A DNA stretch of 64,000 nt from Maricaulis sp039978735 (GCF_039978735.1 NZ_JBDWAS010000056.1:13788-77787); one strand, 5' to 3'; counted from the first letter of the stretch, positions 34,674 to 42,672 are shown. Notes: a model not told the origin generated them from the letters alone. Program-made: numbers and translations.

Positions 34674-35078
34674 ATGACCGCGATCCGCTCTTATTCCTTC
34701 CTCCGGGGCGCCCTGCTCCTCGATGCCGTGGCCACCGGTGCCACGGCGCTCCTCGCCGTCATCGCCGCCGGGCCGCTGTCCGGCCTGCTTGGCCTGCCGT
34801 CCGAATTGCTGCGGGGCGCCGGCCTGGTGCTGGTGCCCTTTGTTCTGCTGGTCGCCTGGAGCGGCAGCCGGCAACAGGCGCCGGCCCTCGCCGTCAATGC
34901 GATCATCGCGCTCAATGCGGCCTGGGTGGTCGCCAGCCTGGGCCTGCTGGCCTCCGGCGCCGTCAGCCCGACCCTGCTGGGCTATGCCTTCGTGATCGGC
35001 CAGGCCCTCGTGGTCGGCGGCTTCGCAGAGCTCCAATTCATCGGACGCCGCAAGGCGCGGACCCAGCCGGCGCTGTAG
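34674..35078 (+). CDS. Small four-helix membrane protein under the MmyB-type site
   Basis: The 134-residue protein has four hydrophobic helices of about 20 residues (residues about 10-32, 42-60, 68-90 and 97-118) and a short basic C-terminus (F-I-G-R-R-K-A-R). The ATG follows GGGAG. I do not recognise a specific family beyond small integral membrane protein. Its position opposite the MmyB-type regulator, across a shared palindrome, makes it the most likely target of that regulator. Confidence 0.7.
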   Translation: MTAIRSYSFLRGALLLDAVATGATALLAVIAAGPLSGLLGLPSELLRGAGLVLVPFVLLVAWSGSRQQAPALAVNAIIALNAAWVVASLGLLASGAVSPTLLGYAFVIGQALVVGGFAELQFIGRRKARTQPAL

Positions 35079-35079
35079 G

Positions 35080-35241
35080 CTTCCCCTGCGAAGCGGGGGA
35101 AGTGGCCGAGCCCGGCCCTTGGGCCGGGTGAGGTCGAAGGGGGTGAGTCCCATGCGCGCTGCGCGCTGACGCGCTCCGCGGCGCTTTGCGCCGCCCCCTC
35201 AGTCCGCTTCGCGGACAGCTCCCCCGCAGGCGGGGCGAGCC
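35080..35241. repeat. Palindromic intergenic repeat (type D)
   Basis: CTTCCCCTGCGAAGCGGGGG opens the element. Inside are GCCCGGCCCTTGGGCCGGG, CGCGCTGCGCGC and GTCCGCTTCGCGGAC hairpins, and it closes with CTCCCCCGCAGGCGGGGCGAG. It fills the gap between convergent genes, just past the hisIE stop, and may serve as a two-way terminator. Confidence 0.65.
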
Positions 35242-35244
35242 CTT

Positions 35245-35877
35245 CTAGCTCCGCCCCGTCTTTTCCGCGCGCACGGCATGGCGTTTGCGCAGGACGCCGA
35301 CGACATCCTCAAGCGAGAGGTCGCGGCTTTCCAGCAATACCATGAGGTGGAAGAGCAGATCGGCGGCTTCGGCCTTCAGCGCGGCCTTGCTTTCCGAGAC
35401 CGCAGCCATGGCCACTTCCACGCCCTCTTCGCCGACTTTCTGGGCCGGGCGTTTCGGCGCCCGCGCCATCAGACCGCCAACATAGGAGCCCTTGGGATTG
35501 TCCTTCTTGCGCTTGCGGATGATCGCGCGCAGATGCGCCAGGAAGCCCAGGCCCGGCGCCGGATCGTCGCCAAAACAGCTCACCGTGCCGGTGTGGCAGG
35601 CCGGGCCTTTCGGCTTCACCTCGACCAGCAACGTGTCCTGGTCGCAATCGGCGGCAATGGAGATCAGTTTGAACGTGTGGCCCGAGGTTTCGCCCTTTTT
35701 CCACAGGCGCTGTTTGGAGCGCGAGAAGAAGTGCACCTTGCCGGTCTCGACCGTCTTCGCCAGCGCCTCTTCATTCATATAGCCCAGCATGAGGACCTGG
35801 CGCGTGGCATGATCCTGGACAATGGCCGGAATGAGCCCGTCGGACTTCTTCCAGTCCAGGGTGTTCGCTTCAATCAT
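35245..35877 (-). CDS. hisIE: Bifunctional phosphoribosyl-AMP cyclohydrolase / phosphoribosyl-ATP pyrophosphatase
   Basis: The protein has 210 residues in two domains. HisI, residues about 1-110, has F-F-S-R-S-K-Q-R-L-W-K-K-G-E-T-S-G, D-C-D-Q-D-T-L-L and the metal Cys residues in P-A-C-H-T-G-T-V-S-C. HisE, residues about 115-205, has Q-K-V-G-E-E-G-V-E-V-A-M-A-A and E-A-A-D-L-L-F-H-L-M-V-L-L. It catalyses steps 2 and 3 of histidine synthesis. Alphaproteobacteria usually keep these as separate genes; the fusion is the E. coli arrangement. Its start overlaps the hisF stop by 4 bp. Confidence 0.95.
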   Translation of the reverse strand: MIEANTLDWKKSDGLIPAIVQDHATRQVLMLGYMNEEALAKTVETGKVHFFSRSKQRLWKKGETSGHTFKLISIAADCDQDTLLVEVKPKGPACHTGTVSCFGDDPAPGLGFLAHLRAIIRKRKKDNPKGSYVGGLMARAPKRPAQKVGEEGVEVAMAAVSESKAALKAEAADLLFHLMVLLESRDLSLEDVVGVLRKRHAVRAEKTGRS

Positions 35878-36641
35878 GGTCTGACCCTGATTCCCTCGGC
35901 GGCAAGATAGGCCTTCAGATCGCCTATCTCCATGACCCCTTTATGAAATACGCTGGCCGCCAGCGCGCCGTCGACATTGGCCAATTCGAACACGGATTTG
36001 AAGTGTTCTTTTCGGCCGGCCCCGCCCGATGCGATCAGGGGGGTCGAACAGATCGCCCTCACAGCAGCGAGCTGCTCGATATCATACCCGTCGCGAACGC
36101 CATCCATGTCCATGCAGTTGAGCACGACCTCGCCGGCGCCGCGGTCGAGGCCCTCGGCGATCCAGTCCAGCGTGCGGCGTTCATCGGTACGGGTCTTGTC
36201 CGGGTCGCCGGTATACTGGTGCACCCGCCATTCGCCCTCGATCTTGCGGCTGTCGACACCCAGCACAACGCACTGGCTGCCGAATTCATGCGCCAGCCGG
36301 TCGATCAGGTCCGGGCTTTCCAGCGCCGGGGAATTGATCGAGATCTTGTCGGCGCCGGCGAACAGGCGCGCGCGGGCATCGTCGACACTGCGTATCCCGC
36401 CGGCGACGCAGAAGGGAATGTCGATCTCCCGCGCAACCCGGCTCACCCATTCCGGCTCCACTGTCGCGCCGCGGGCCGAGGCGGCGATGTCGTAGAAGAC
36501 CAGCTCGTCGGCACCGGCAGCGGAATAGCGGCGGGCGAGATCGACGATCGCGCCGACATCCTCGTGGTCGCGGAATTTCACGCCCTTGACGACGCGGCCG
36601 TCGCGGACATCGAGGCAGGGGATTATCCGTCTTGCGAGCAT
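35874..36641 (-). CDS. hisF: Imidazole glycerol phosphate synthase, cyclase subunit
   Basis: The 255-residue beta/alpha barrel begins M-L-A-R-R-I-I-P-C-L-D-V-R-D-G-R-V-V-K-G, with the catalytic D11 equivalent in C-L-D. The second catalytic Asp lies in V-L-N-C-M-D-M-D-G-V-R-D-G-Y-D. It works with HisH to make IGP and AICAR. Its 5' end overlaps the hisA stop by 19 bp and its 3' end overlaps hisIE by 4 bp. Confidence 0.96.
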   Translation of the reverse strand: MLARRIIPCLDVRDGRVVKGVKFRDHEDVGAIVDLARRYSAAGADELVFYDIAASARGATVEPEWVSRVAREIDIPFCVAGGIRSVDDARARLFAGADKISINSPALESPDLIDRLAHEFGSQCVVLGVDSRKIEGEWRVHQYTGDPDKTRTDERRTLDWIAEGLDRGAGEVVLNCMDMDGVRDGYDIEQLAAVRAICSTPLIASGGAGRKEHFKSVFELANVDGALAASVFHKGVMEIGDLKAYLAAEGIRVRP

Positions 36642-37357
36642 ATCAACGCCTCCGCAAGAGAAAACCGGCCTTCATACAAGGCCTTGCCGGAAATCGCCCC
36701 GGCAACACCCGCATCCCGCACCGCCGTGATATCGTCCAGGGACGCGATGCCGCCGGAGGCCTGCCAGGCAATGTCACGGAATTGGGCACTTATGTAGCGG
36801 TAAAGTCCCACATTCGGGCCAGAAAGGTCACCGTCACGTCCGATGTCCGTGACAAGTGCGTGACGCAATTTCGCCCCGTCATACGCTCTGACGACATCGT
36901 CCAGCGTGGTGTCCGCCAGGTCCGTCCAGCCCTTCAGGGCCGGCCGGTACTGCCCGCCAACCGCCCGCACATCCAGCGCCAGCGTGATGTGTTCGCTGCC
37001 ATAACGGGCCAGCCATCCGGACACTTTTTCCGGATCCGTTACCGCCAGCGAACCGACGATCACCCGCTCGACATCCATCGCCAGAAGATCTTCCACATCC
37101 TCGGACGAACGCACCCCGCCGCCGGTCTGCACCCGCAGCCCCGTACGGCAGATATCGCGGATCGTATCGCCTTGCCGGCGCTGGCCGTCGCGGGCGCCGG
37201 ACAGGTCGACCACATGGATCCAGCTGGCACCCGCCTCGCCGAACTTTTCGGCCACGGCAACAGGGTCGTCGCCATAGTCGGTGACGGCGTCGAATTCACC
37301 CTTGTGCAGCCGCACCACGCGGCCGTCGAGAAGGTCGATGGCTGGATAGAGGATCAC
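36623..37357 (-). CDS. hisA: ProFAR isomerase
   Basis: This 244-residue barrel enzyme begins at a GTG read as M-I-L-Y-P-A-I-D-L-L-D-G-R-V-V-R-L. The GTG overlaps the hisH stop (GTGA). The catalytic Asp residues are in P-A-I-D-L and V-T-D-I-G-R-D-G, and the phosphate loops Q-T-G-G-G-V-R and S-G-G-I-A-S are intact. It performs the Amadori isomerisation before HisF. A much longer upstream frame exists in phase but lies inside hisH and is not coding. Confidence 0.95.
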   Translation of the reverse strand: MILYPAIDLLDGRVVRLHKGEFDAVTDYGDDPVAVAEKFGEAGASWIHVVDLSGARDGQRRQGDTIRDICRTGLRVQTGGGVRSSEDVEDLLAMDVERVIVGSLAVTDPEKVSGWLARYGSEHITLALDVRAVGGQYRPALKGWTDLADTTLDDVVRAYDGAKLRHALVTDIGRDGDLSGPNVGLYRYISAQFRDIAWQASGGIASLDDITAVRDAGVAGAISGKALYEGRFSLAEALICSQDG

Positions 37358-37953
37358 GCCTTGATACTCGCAAAATTGGAAAGAATACGCGCGCCCACGG
37401 CTCCGGAGCGCTCGGGATGGAATTGACAGCCGGAGACCTGCCCCTGACGCACAATCGCCGAGACGGGAACGCCGTAATCGCACTGCGCCTGCGTCACCCG
37501 GCCGGCGGGAACGTAGTAGCCATGGACAAAATAGGCATGGGATCCGGCCGGAATGCCGGTCAGCAGCGGCTCGCCGACAGCGAACCCCTCCAGTGCATTC
37601 CAGCCCATGTGCGGCCAGACCAGCCCATCCGGCCGCGGCAGGCGCTCGACCCGGCCCGGCAACAGTCCGAGCCCGTCGACATCCCCCTCGGCCGAGTGCT
37701 CGAACAGGAGCTGCATGCCCAGGCATATCCCCATCAGCGGACGCCCGTCGCCAGACAGCGCCTCGGCCCAGCCGCGCGCCCTGAGACGCTCCATCGCCGG
37801 TCCTGCCGCGCCAACGCCGGGCAGGATGATGCGGTTGCAGTCCGCCGCGCCGGCCGGTTCGGTGACCACGACATGGTCCAGCCTTGCCCGGTCCAGCGCA
37901 AACCGCACCGAGGCGATATTGGCGCAGCCGGTATCGATCAGGGCGATGGTCAT
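37354..37953 (-). CDS. hisH: Imidazole glycerol phosphate synthase, glutaminase subunit
   Basis: The 199-residue class I glutamine amidotransferase has its nucleophile in M-G-I-C-L-G-M-Q-L-L. The His-Glu pair is in C-Q-F-H-P-E-R-S-G. It provides ammonia to HisF. The N-terminus I-A-L-I-D-T-G-C-A-N-I-A-S-V is typical. It overlaps both neighbours by 4 bp. Confidence 0.95.
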   Translation of the reverse strand: MTIALIDTGCANIASVRFALDRARLDHVVVTEPAGAADCNRIILPGVGAAGPAMERLRARGWAEALSGDGRPLMGICLGMQLLFEHSAEGDVDGLGLLPGRVERLPRPDGLVWPHMGWNALEGFAVGEPLLTGIPAGSHAYFVHGYYVPAGRVTQAQCDYGVPVSAIVRQGQVSGCQFHPERSGAVGARILSNFASIKA

Positions 37954-39848
37954 GCCAGCATCCCCTTGGTCGACGGCAGCGCGTCGCCCTCGACCCGTAC
38001 GGCCTTGCGCAGGGCGCGGCCGAAAGCCTTGAAACAGGCCTCGACCATGTGGTGGGCATTCTCGCCCTCGACTTTCACATGGATTGCCGCCCCAAGGCTC
38101 TCCGCGATGGACCGGAAGGCATGCGCCGTCATCTCGACCGGAAACTCACCCACGCTCTCGCCGGGAATCTCGCCCTCGAATTTCGCAAACGGCCGGCCGG
38201 ACAGATCGATCCAGACCGCAGCCCGCGTTTCGTCCATCGGCAGTTCGAACCCGAAGCGGGCAAGACCGCGCTTGTCGCGCAGCGCCTCACGCAGTGCCTC
38301 GCCGAAGGTCAGGCAGACATCCTCGATCGTGTGATGGGCATCGATGTGAAGATCGCCCTCCACCGCCACGTCCAGCGCAATGCCGCCGTGCCGGGCGACC
38401 TGTTCGAGCATGTGATCGAAATAGCCCACGCCCGTGGCGATGCGGCTGGGACCGTCGCGATCGAGATTGACGGTCACGGTGACATCCGTCTCGGCCGTCT
38501 TGCGGCGTTTCGTGCCCGCACGCGGACCGGATGCCGCCGACACGGCCGGCTGGGCTTCCGCCCGCTCGCGGCGCAGACGCATCGCCGTCGCGTGAGCCTC
38601 CAGTCCTTCCAGCGCCGCCAGCCGCTCGACGGCGGGCGCCATCGCCGCCGCGCCCTCGGCCGTGGCGCGCAGAATGGTCGTGGTTTTCTGGAAAGCCTCC
38701 ACCGTCACCCCGCCATAGGCTCGCGCGGCTCCGCTCGTCGGCAGGGTGTGATTGGGACCGGCGGCATAGTCTCCCGCCGCTTCCGGCGTGAAGGCGCCGA
38801 CAAAGATCGAGCCGGCATGCCGGACCAGACCGACCAGGCGCTCGGCCGCATCGGCCTGCAGGATCAGGTGTTCGGGGGCATAGGCGTTGGCGACCTCGGC
38901 CGCCGCCTCCAGCGTGTCGCAGATCACCGTGCAGGAGTTTGCCAGCGCCACCCGCGCGATCTCCGCCCGGGGCAATTGCGCCAGCTGCATCTCGGTTGCC
39001 GCGATCACGCGGTCACGGGTCGCAGTATCGAAGCAGACCAGCACGACCTGGGCGGAGGGATCGTGCTCGGCCTGGCTGAGCAGGTCGCTGGCAACGAGTT
39101 CCGCATCGGCACGCTCGTCGGCGATGATCATCACCTCGCTCGGTCCCGCCGGCAGGTCGATCGCGGGCCCGCCCGGCAGTCCGGCAACATAGGATTTGGC
39201 CGCAGCGACATAGGCATTGCCGGGCCCGAAAATCTTGTCAGCCCGCGGCAGGCCCGCCGAACCGGTCGCCAGGGCCGCAATCGCCTGGGCCCCGCCGATC
39301 GCATAGACCTCGTCAATCCCGAGAATGTCGGCCGTCGCCAGGAGCGCCGGGTTCACCCCGCCCTCGCCAGCCGGCGGCGCGACGACGACACTCCGCGGCA
39401 CACCGGCCAGCTGGGCCGGCACGGCCAGCATGATCAGTGTCGAGACAAGCGGCGCACTGCCGGCGGGCACATAGAGCGCCGCCACGTCGACCGGCGTCGC
39501 CCGGCGTGACGCCATGACACCCGGCCAGGTCTCGACGGAATACCCCGAATAGCCCTGGCGAACGTGGAAACGCCGTACAGCGTCCGCAGCCGCCTTCACG
39601 GCTTCCACATCAGCCGGATCCATACTCTTGCGCGCTTCACGCAGCGCCTCGGCCGGCACGCGAAAATCGTCCGGCGCATAGCCGTCCAGGCGGGCAGCAT
39701 TGGCGCGGACCGCTTCGTCGCCACGCGCCCGCACGGCGTCGACAATCTCGCGCGCGGCCGCATCGGCGGTGCCGGTCTCAGCCGGACGCGCCAGCGCCTG
39801 ACGCCGTTGTGCCTCTGTGGCATCTTTCCAGATCAGCGTGTCGAGCAT
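37950..39848 (-). CDS. hisDB: HisD-HisB fusion: histidinol dehydrogenase plus IGP dehydratase
   Basis: One uninterrupted 632-codon frame encodes two complete enzymes. Residues 1 to about 430 are HisD. Zinc and catalytic positions fall at Q259, H262, E326, H327, D360 and H419, the same numbers as in the E. coli enzyme. Residues about 430-452 are an Ala/Arg/Lys-rich linker. Residues about 453-632 are HisB dehydratase, with F-D-H-M-L, H501-x-x-x-H505-H506-x-x-E509, H576, and H599-H600-x-x-E603. No HisN phosphatase domain is present. HisD oxidises histidinol to histidine; HisB makes imidazole-acetol phosphate. hisC, which lies between these genes in E. coli, is missing. Confidence 0.93.
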   Translation of the reverse strand: MLDTLIWKDATEAQRRQALARPAETGTADAAAREIVDAVRARGDEAVRANAARLDGYAPDDFRVPAEALREARKSMDPADVEAVKAAADAVRRFHVRQGYSGYSVETWPGVMASRRATPVDVAALYVPAGSAPLVSTLIMLAVPAQLAGVPRSVVVAPPAGEGGVNPALLATADILGIDEVYAIGGAQAIAALATGSAGLPRADKIFGPGNAYVAAAKSYVAGLPGGPAIDLPAGPSEVMIIADERADAELVASDLLSQAEHDPSAQVVLVCFDTATRDRVIAATEMQLAQLPRAEIARVALANSCTVICDTLEAAAEVANAYAPEHLILQADAAERLVGLVRHAGSIFVGAFTPEAAGDYAAGPNHTLPTSGAARAYGGVTVEAFQKTTTILRATAEGAAAMAPAVERLAALEGLEAHATAMRLRRERAEAQPAVSAASGPRAGTKRRKTAETDVTVTVNLDRDGPSRIATGVGYFDHMLEQVARHGGIALDVAVEGDLHIDAHHTIEDVCLTFGEALREALRDKRGLARFGFELPMDETRAAVWIDLSGRPFAKFEGEIPGESVGEFPVEMTAHAFRSIAESLGAAIHVKVEGENAHHMVEACFKAFGRALRKAVRVEGDALPSTKGMLA

Positions 39849-39856
39849 GACGAACC

Positions 39857-40744
39857 TCAGGCCAGCATTTTCTCGATGGGCAGAACGAGGATGGCGCGCG
39901 CGCCTTCCGCTTCCAGGGCTTCCAGGGTTTCCCAGAACACCCGTTCACGGCAGACCGCATGCATGGCCACCACATCATCCCGTCCGGCGACCTGCGCAAT
40001 GGTCGGCGCATCGGCGCCCGGCAGGAGGGCCCGGATCGCCTCCAGCCTGTCCTTGGGTGCGTTGAGCATGATGTATTTGGTCTGCGAGCTGGCGATCACA
40101 CCCTCTGCACGGCGCATCAGCACATTTGCCACCGCATCGGTCTGGGCATCGCGGCCTGCGCTGCGCCGGATCAGAACGGCCTCGCTCTCCAGCACGGTCT
40201 CGAAGGCCGCCAGCCCGTTCGCCTGCAGCGTCGCGCCGGACGAAACGAGATCGCAGATCGCGTCGGCAATACGCAGGCGCGGCGCGACTTCGACCGAACC
40301 GCGCATCTCGACGATTTCAGCCTCAATCCCCCGCTCGCGCAGATACTGTGCCGTCAGCGCCGGATAGGAGGTCGCAACCGCCTTGCCCGCCAGATCGGCA
40401 GACGAGCGGATCTCCCCGCCCTGTGCGGCCGCCAGCTTCAGCGTGCAGCCGGCAAATCCGAGCCGTAGCGCCACATCCAGCTCGCGGGCCCGGCCGCCGG
40501 CAGCCTGTTCCTCGCGCAGCACATTCTCGCCGACAATGCCGTAATCGCACGCCCCGGACGCCACGAAATTGGGAATGTCATCATCGCGCACAAGCATCAG
40601 ATCGACCGACATGTTCTCGGCCCGCTGGTGCAGCTTGTCCCGGCCATAGGCGAAGCGGAGGCCACAGCGCTTCAACAGGTCCATACCGCCCTCGGCGAGG
40701 CGGCCCTTGCTTTGAACGGCGATACGCAAACGCGGGGAGGTCAC
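39857..40744 (-). CDS. hisG: ATP phosphoribosyltransferase, long form
   Basis: This 295-residue enzyme catalyses the first step, ATP plus PRPP. It has Q-S-K-G-R-L, the D-Y-G-I-V-G-E-N block and the PRPP-loop region D-L-V-S-S-G-A-T-L-Q-A-N-G-L. The final 75 residues (residues about 220-295, T-K-Y-I-M-L-N-A-P to I-L-V-L-P-I-E-K-M) form the C-terminal regulatory ACT-like domain for histidine feedback. Many alphaproteobacteria instead have the short HisG that needs HisZ. Its ATG overlaps the upstream regulator stop by 4 bp. Confidence 0.95.
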   Translation of the reverse strand: MTSPRLRIAVQSKGRLAEGGMDLLKRCGLRFAYGRDKLHQRAENMSVDLMLVRDDDIPNFVASGACDYGIVGENVLREEQAAGGRARELDVALRLGFAGCTLKLAAAQGGEIRSSADLAGKAVATSYPALTAQYLRERGIEAEIVEMRGSVEVAPRLRIADAICDLVSSGATLQANGLAAFETVLESEAVLIRRSAGRDAQTDAVANVLMRRAEGVIASSQTKYIMLNAPKDRLEAIRALLPGADAPTIAQVAGRDDVVAMHAVCRERVFWETLEALEAEGARAILVLPIEKMLA

Positions 40745-41058
40745 GATTTCGGCTCCTTGAGGCGGTCGAGAATGGTGCGGTAACCCTGCCAGGGCTCCTG
40801 GCTAAGAAAACGGGCGACCCGGGTCACCGTCGTGGTGGAAGCGCCGGTCATTTCGGCAATCTCGCGATAGGAATGACCGCCCTCATCCAGCAGCCGCGCC
40901 ACGCGCCAGCGTTCCACGAGCGTGCGGATCTCGCCCGGCGTCAGCAGGTCGCGCAGGAAGCGGTCGGCCTCGCGCTCATCGCGCAGGGCCAGCAATGCCT
41001 CGCAAAGCGGCGCCAGATCCGGCGCCGAAGCGCGCGTGTTTTCAGACAGGTCGTCCAT
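40741..41058 (-). CDS. TrpR/YerC-like repressor heading the his operon
   Basis: This 105-residue all-helical protein has the TrpR-superfamily core: L-L-T-P-G-E-I-R-T-L-V-E-R-W-R-V-A-R-L-L, then the HTH S-Y-R-E-I-A-E-M-T-G-A-S-T-T-T-V-T-R-V-A-R-F-L. It belongs to the YerC/YecD group. As first gene of the his operon, overlapping hisG by 4 bp, it is the natural candidate for a histidine-responsive repressor (inference; the name HisR has been used for such proteins in comparative genomics). AAGGAGATCGAACCT precedes the ATG. A perfect 18-bp palindrome lies in its promoter. Confidence 0.88.
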   Translation of the reverse strand: MDDLSENTRASAPDLAPLCEALLALRDEREADRFLRDLLTPGEIRTLVERWRVARLLDEGGHSYREIAEMTGASTTTVTRVARFLSQEPWQGYRTILDRLKEPKS

Positions 41059-41081
41059 AGGTTCGATCTCCTTGGAAGCCG

Positions 41082-41109
41082 ATATAACGTGTTAGCGCGC
41101 TAACACAAT
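41082..41109 (-). promoter_or_regulatory. his operon promoter with 18-bp palindromic operator
   Basis: GTGTTAGCGCGCTAACAC at 41089-41106 is a perfect palindrome. On the minus strand it overlaps a possible -35 (TTGTGT or ATTGTG) and ends next to a possible -10, TTATAT (41087-41082); the spacer is 15-16 bp. Binding here would block RNA polymerase. The ATG of the regulator is 24 bp further on. Confidence 0.72.
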
Positions 41110-41136
41110 AGCTCAGCTCAGCTGGGGTGCAGTGCA

Positions 41137-41328
41137 GCTTTCTTTCTTCCCCGCATCGCGGGGAAGTGGGCCGAGGCAAAGCCTCGGGTCGCCACGTTTT
41201 TTTGGGGGGTCGCGGCCGCAGGCCGCGAACGACCGTCGGGCGAGGCACCGCCATTCCGCCGCGTATCGCGGCGGCCCCTCCCCCGTTTCACGGGTCCCCC
41301 TCCCCACGCCGTGGGGAGGAAAGAAAGC
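41137..41328. repeat. Palindromic intergenic repeat (type D)
   Basis: The left end GCTTTCTTTCTTCCCCGC is mirrored by the right end GTGGGGAGGAAAGAAAGC. Inner hairpins include GCCGAGGCAAAGCCTCGG and CGCGGCCGCAGGCCGCG. It accounts for most of the 336-bp divergent gap between the his operon and the ArsR-type gene; the remainder holds their promoters. Confidence 0.65.
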
Positions 41329-41394
41329 CGCTCTTCCCCCACACCCCGCAATCACCTACACATATCCGTAGCTACAAATTGCTGCAGGTAAGCC

Positions 41395-41697
41395 ATGCAA
41401 TACGACGACATGCGGCCGGTCGCCGAGGAAGTGTCCGAGATCATGAAGACCCTCGCCCACCCCAACCGGCTTCTGGCCATGTGCGCCATGGTGGAAAAGG
41501 AGCGGTCCGTCGGCGAGCTCGCCGAGGCGCTCGACATGCGGGCCCAGGCGATGTCGCAGCAATTGGCGATCCTGCGCAACAAGGGGCTGGTGCGAACGCG
41601 GCGCGACGGACAGACGATCTACTACGCCCTCGCCGACACGCGGCTGGAACACCTGATATCCACTCTCTACGACACCTATTGCCGGCCCGCCGGATAG
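41395..41697 (+). CDS. ArsR-family persulfide sensor (SqrR/BigR-like)
   Basis: The 100-residue winged-helix protein contains L-A-H-P-N-R-L-L-A-M-C, the HTH V-G-E-L-A-E-A-L-D-M-R-A-Q-A-M-S-Q-Q-L and the wing R-T-R-R-D-G-Q-T-I-Y-Y. Two cysteines, C30 in helix 2 and C96 in the last helix, are 66 residues apart. That is the spacing of the C41/C107 and C42/C108 pairs of SqrR and BigR, which form a tetrasulfide link with reactive sulfur. It sits 108 bp before the persulfide dioxygenase gene. Likely role: repress the module until sulfide or persulfide appears. Confidence 0.85.
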   Translation: MQYDDMRPVAEEVSEIMKTLAHPNRLLAMCAMVEKERSVGELAEALDMRAQAMSQQLAILRNKGLVRTRRDGQTIYYALADTRLEHLISTLYDTYCRPAG

Positions 41698-41740
41698 GCT
41701 AGACAGTCGCCGCCTGCGACCGCGCGCCGCATAGTTTCAT

Positions 41741-41760
41741 ATTTGCATGAATATGCACAT
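41741..41760. promoter_or_regulatory. Predicted operator upstream of the persulfide dioxygenase
   Basis: ATTTGCAT-GAAT-ATGCACAT forms an imperfect inverted repeat (6 of 8 pairs) in an AT-rich stretch, 45 bp before the dioxygenase ATG. It is the natural place for the ArsR-type sensor to bind. Confidence 0.5.
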
Positions 41761-41805
41761 AACCTATATCGAGTCCGAGTAATCCGTCAGGAGCCCGCCA
41801 CCATC

Positions 41806-42672
41806 ATGTCCCAGCTTGCCGTAAAGTCCTTCTTCGACCCGGATACTTTCACGATCTCCTATGTCGTGTCGGATCCCGAGACGGACCGCGCGGCGATCAT
41901 CGACAGCGTGCTGGATTTCGACCAGGCCTCCGGCCGCACGGCGACCCATTCGGCCAATGCGATCATCGAGCACGTGAAAGCAGCGGGCCTGACGGTCGAC
42001 TGGATCCTGGAAACCCATGTCCACGCCGATCACCTGTCGGCAGCGCCCTATATCCAGAGCCGGCTGGGCGGCAAGATCGGGATTGGTGGTCATGTCACCG
42101 ACGTCCAGAAAGTGTTCGGCGACCTGTTCGATGCCGGCCCGGACTTCGCCCGCGACGGATCGCAATTCGGCCATCTCTTCCAGGACGGCGAGCGGTTCTC
42201 GATCGGCAATATCGAAGCCGAGGCGATCCACACGCCGGGCCACACCCCCGCCTGCATGGTCTATCATATCGGCGATGCGGCCTTTGTCGGCGACACGCTG
42301 TTCATGCCGGATTTCGGTACGGCCCGCTGCGACTTCCCGGGCGGCGATGCGCGCCAGCTCTATCACTCGGTGCAGAAGATCTACGCCCTGCCCGACGAAA
42401 CCCGTCTTTTCATGTGCCACGACTACAAGGCGCCGGGCCGCGATTTCTTTGCCTGGGAGACCACGGTCGCCGAGGAGAAGGCCGGCAATATCCATCTCAA
42501 CGCCCGGACCAGCGAAGACGAGTTCGTGGCCTGGCGGACCGAGCGCGATGCCACGCTGGACATGCCCCGCCTGATCCTGCCTTCGGTGCAGATCAATATG
42601 CGCGCCGGCAATCTGCCCGAACCGGCCGCCAACGGCCTGCGCTATCTCAAACTGCCGATCGATGCGGTCTGA
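41806..42672 (+). CDS. Persulfide dioxygenase-like metallo-beta-lactamase-fold enzyme
   Basis: The 288-residue protein of the ETHE1/Blh group has its metal site in E-T-H-V-H-A-D-H-L-S-A-A, H-T-P-G-H-T-P-A-C-M, V-G-D-T-L-F-M-P and M-C-H-D-Y. The D-F-G-T-A-R-C-D-F-P-G-G block after the third motif is typical of persulfide dioxygenases rather than glyoxalase II. Likely reaction: glutathione persulfide plus O2 to sulfite. There is no fused rhodanese domain. The SulP gene begins inside its last codons (11-bp overlap), so the two are co-translated. Confidence 0.86.
   Translation: MSQLAVKSFFDPDTFTISYVVSDPETDRAAIIDSVLDFDQASGRTATHSANAIIEHVKAAGLTVDWILETHVHADHLSAAPYIQSRLGGKIGIGGHVTDVQKVFGDLFDAGPDFARDGSQFGHLFQDGERFSIGNIEAEAIHTPGHTPACMVYHIGDAAFVGDTLFMPDFGTARCDFPGGDARQLYHSVQKIYALPDETRLFMCHDYKAPGRDFFAWETTVAEEKAGNIHLNARTSEDEFVAWRTERDATLDMPRLILPSVQINMRAGNLPEPAANGLRYLKLPIDAV

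Noticed and set aside
41137..41328. CRISPR-like or tRNA-like structure in the his/ArsR gap
   Set aside because: The element is a nest of palindromes, not regularly spaced direct repeats, and no T-loop or anticodon arm is present.
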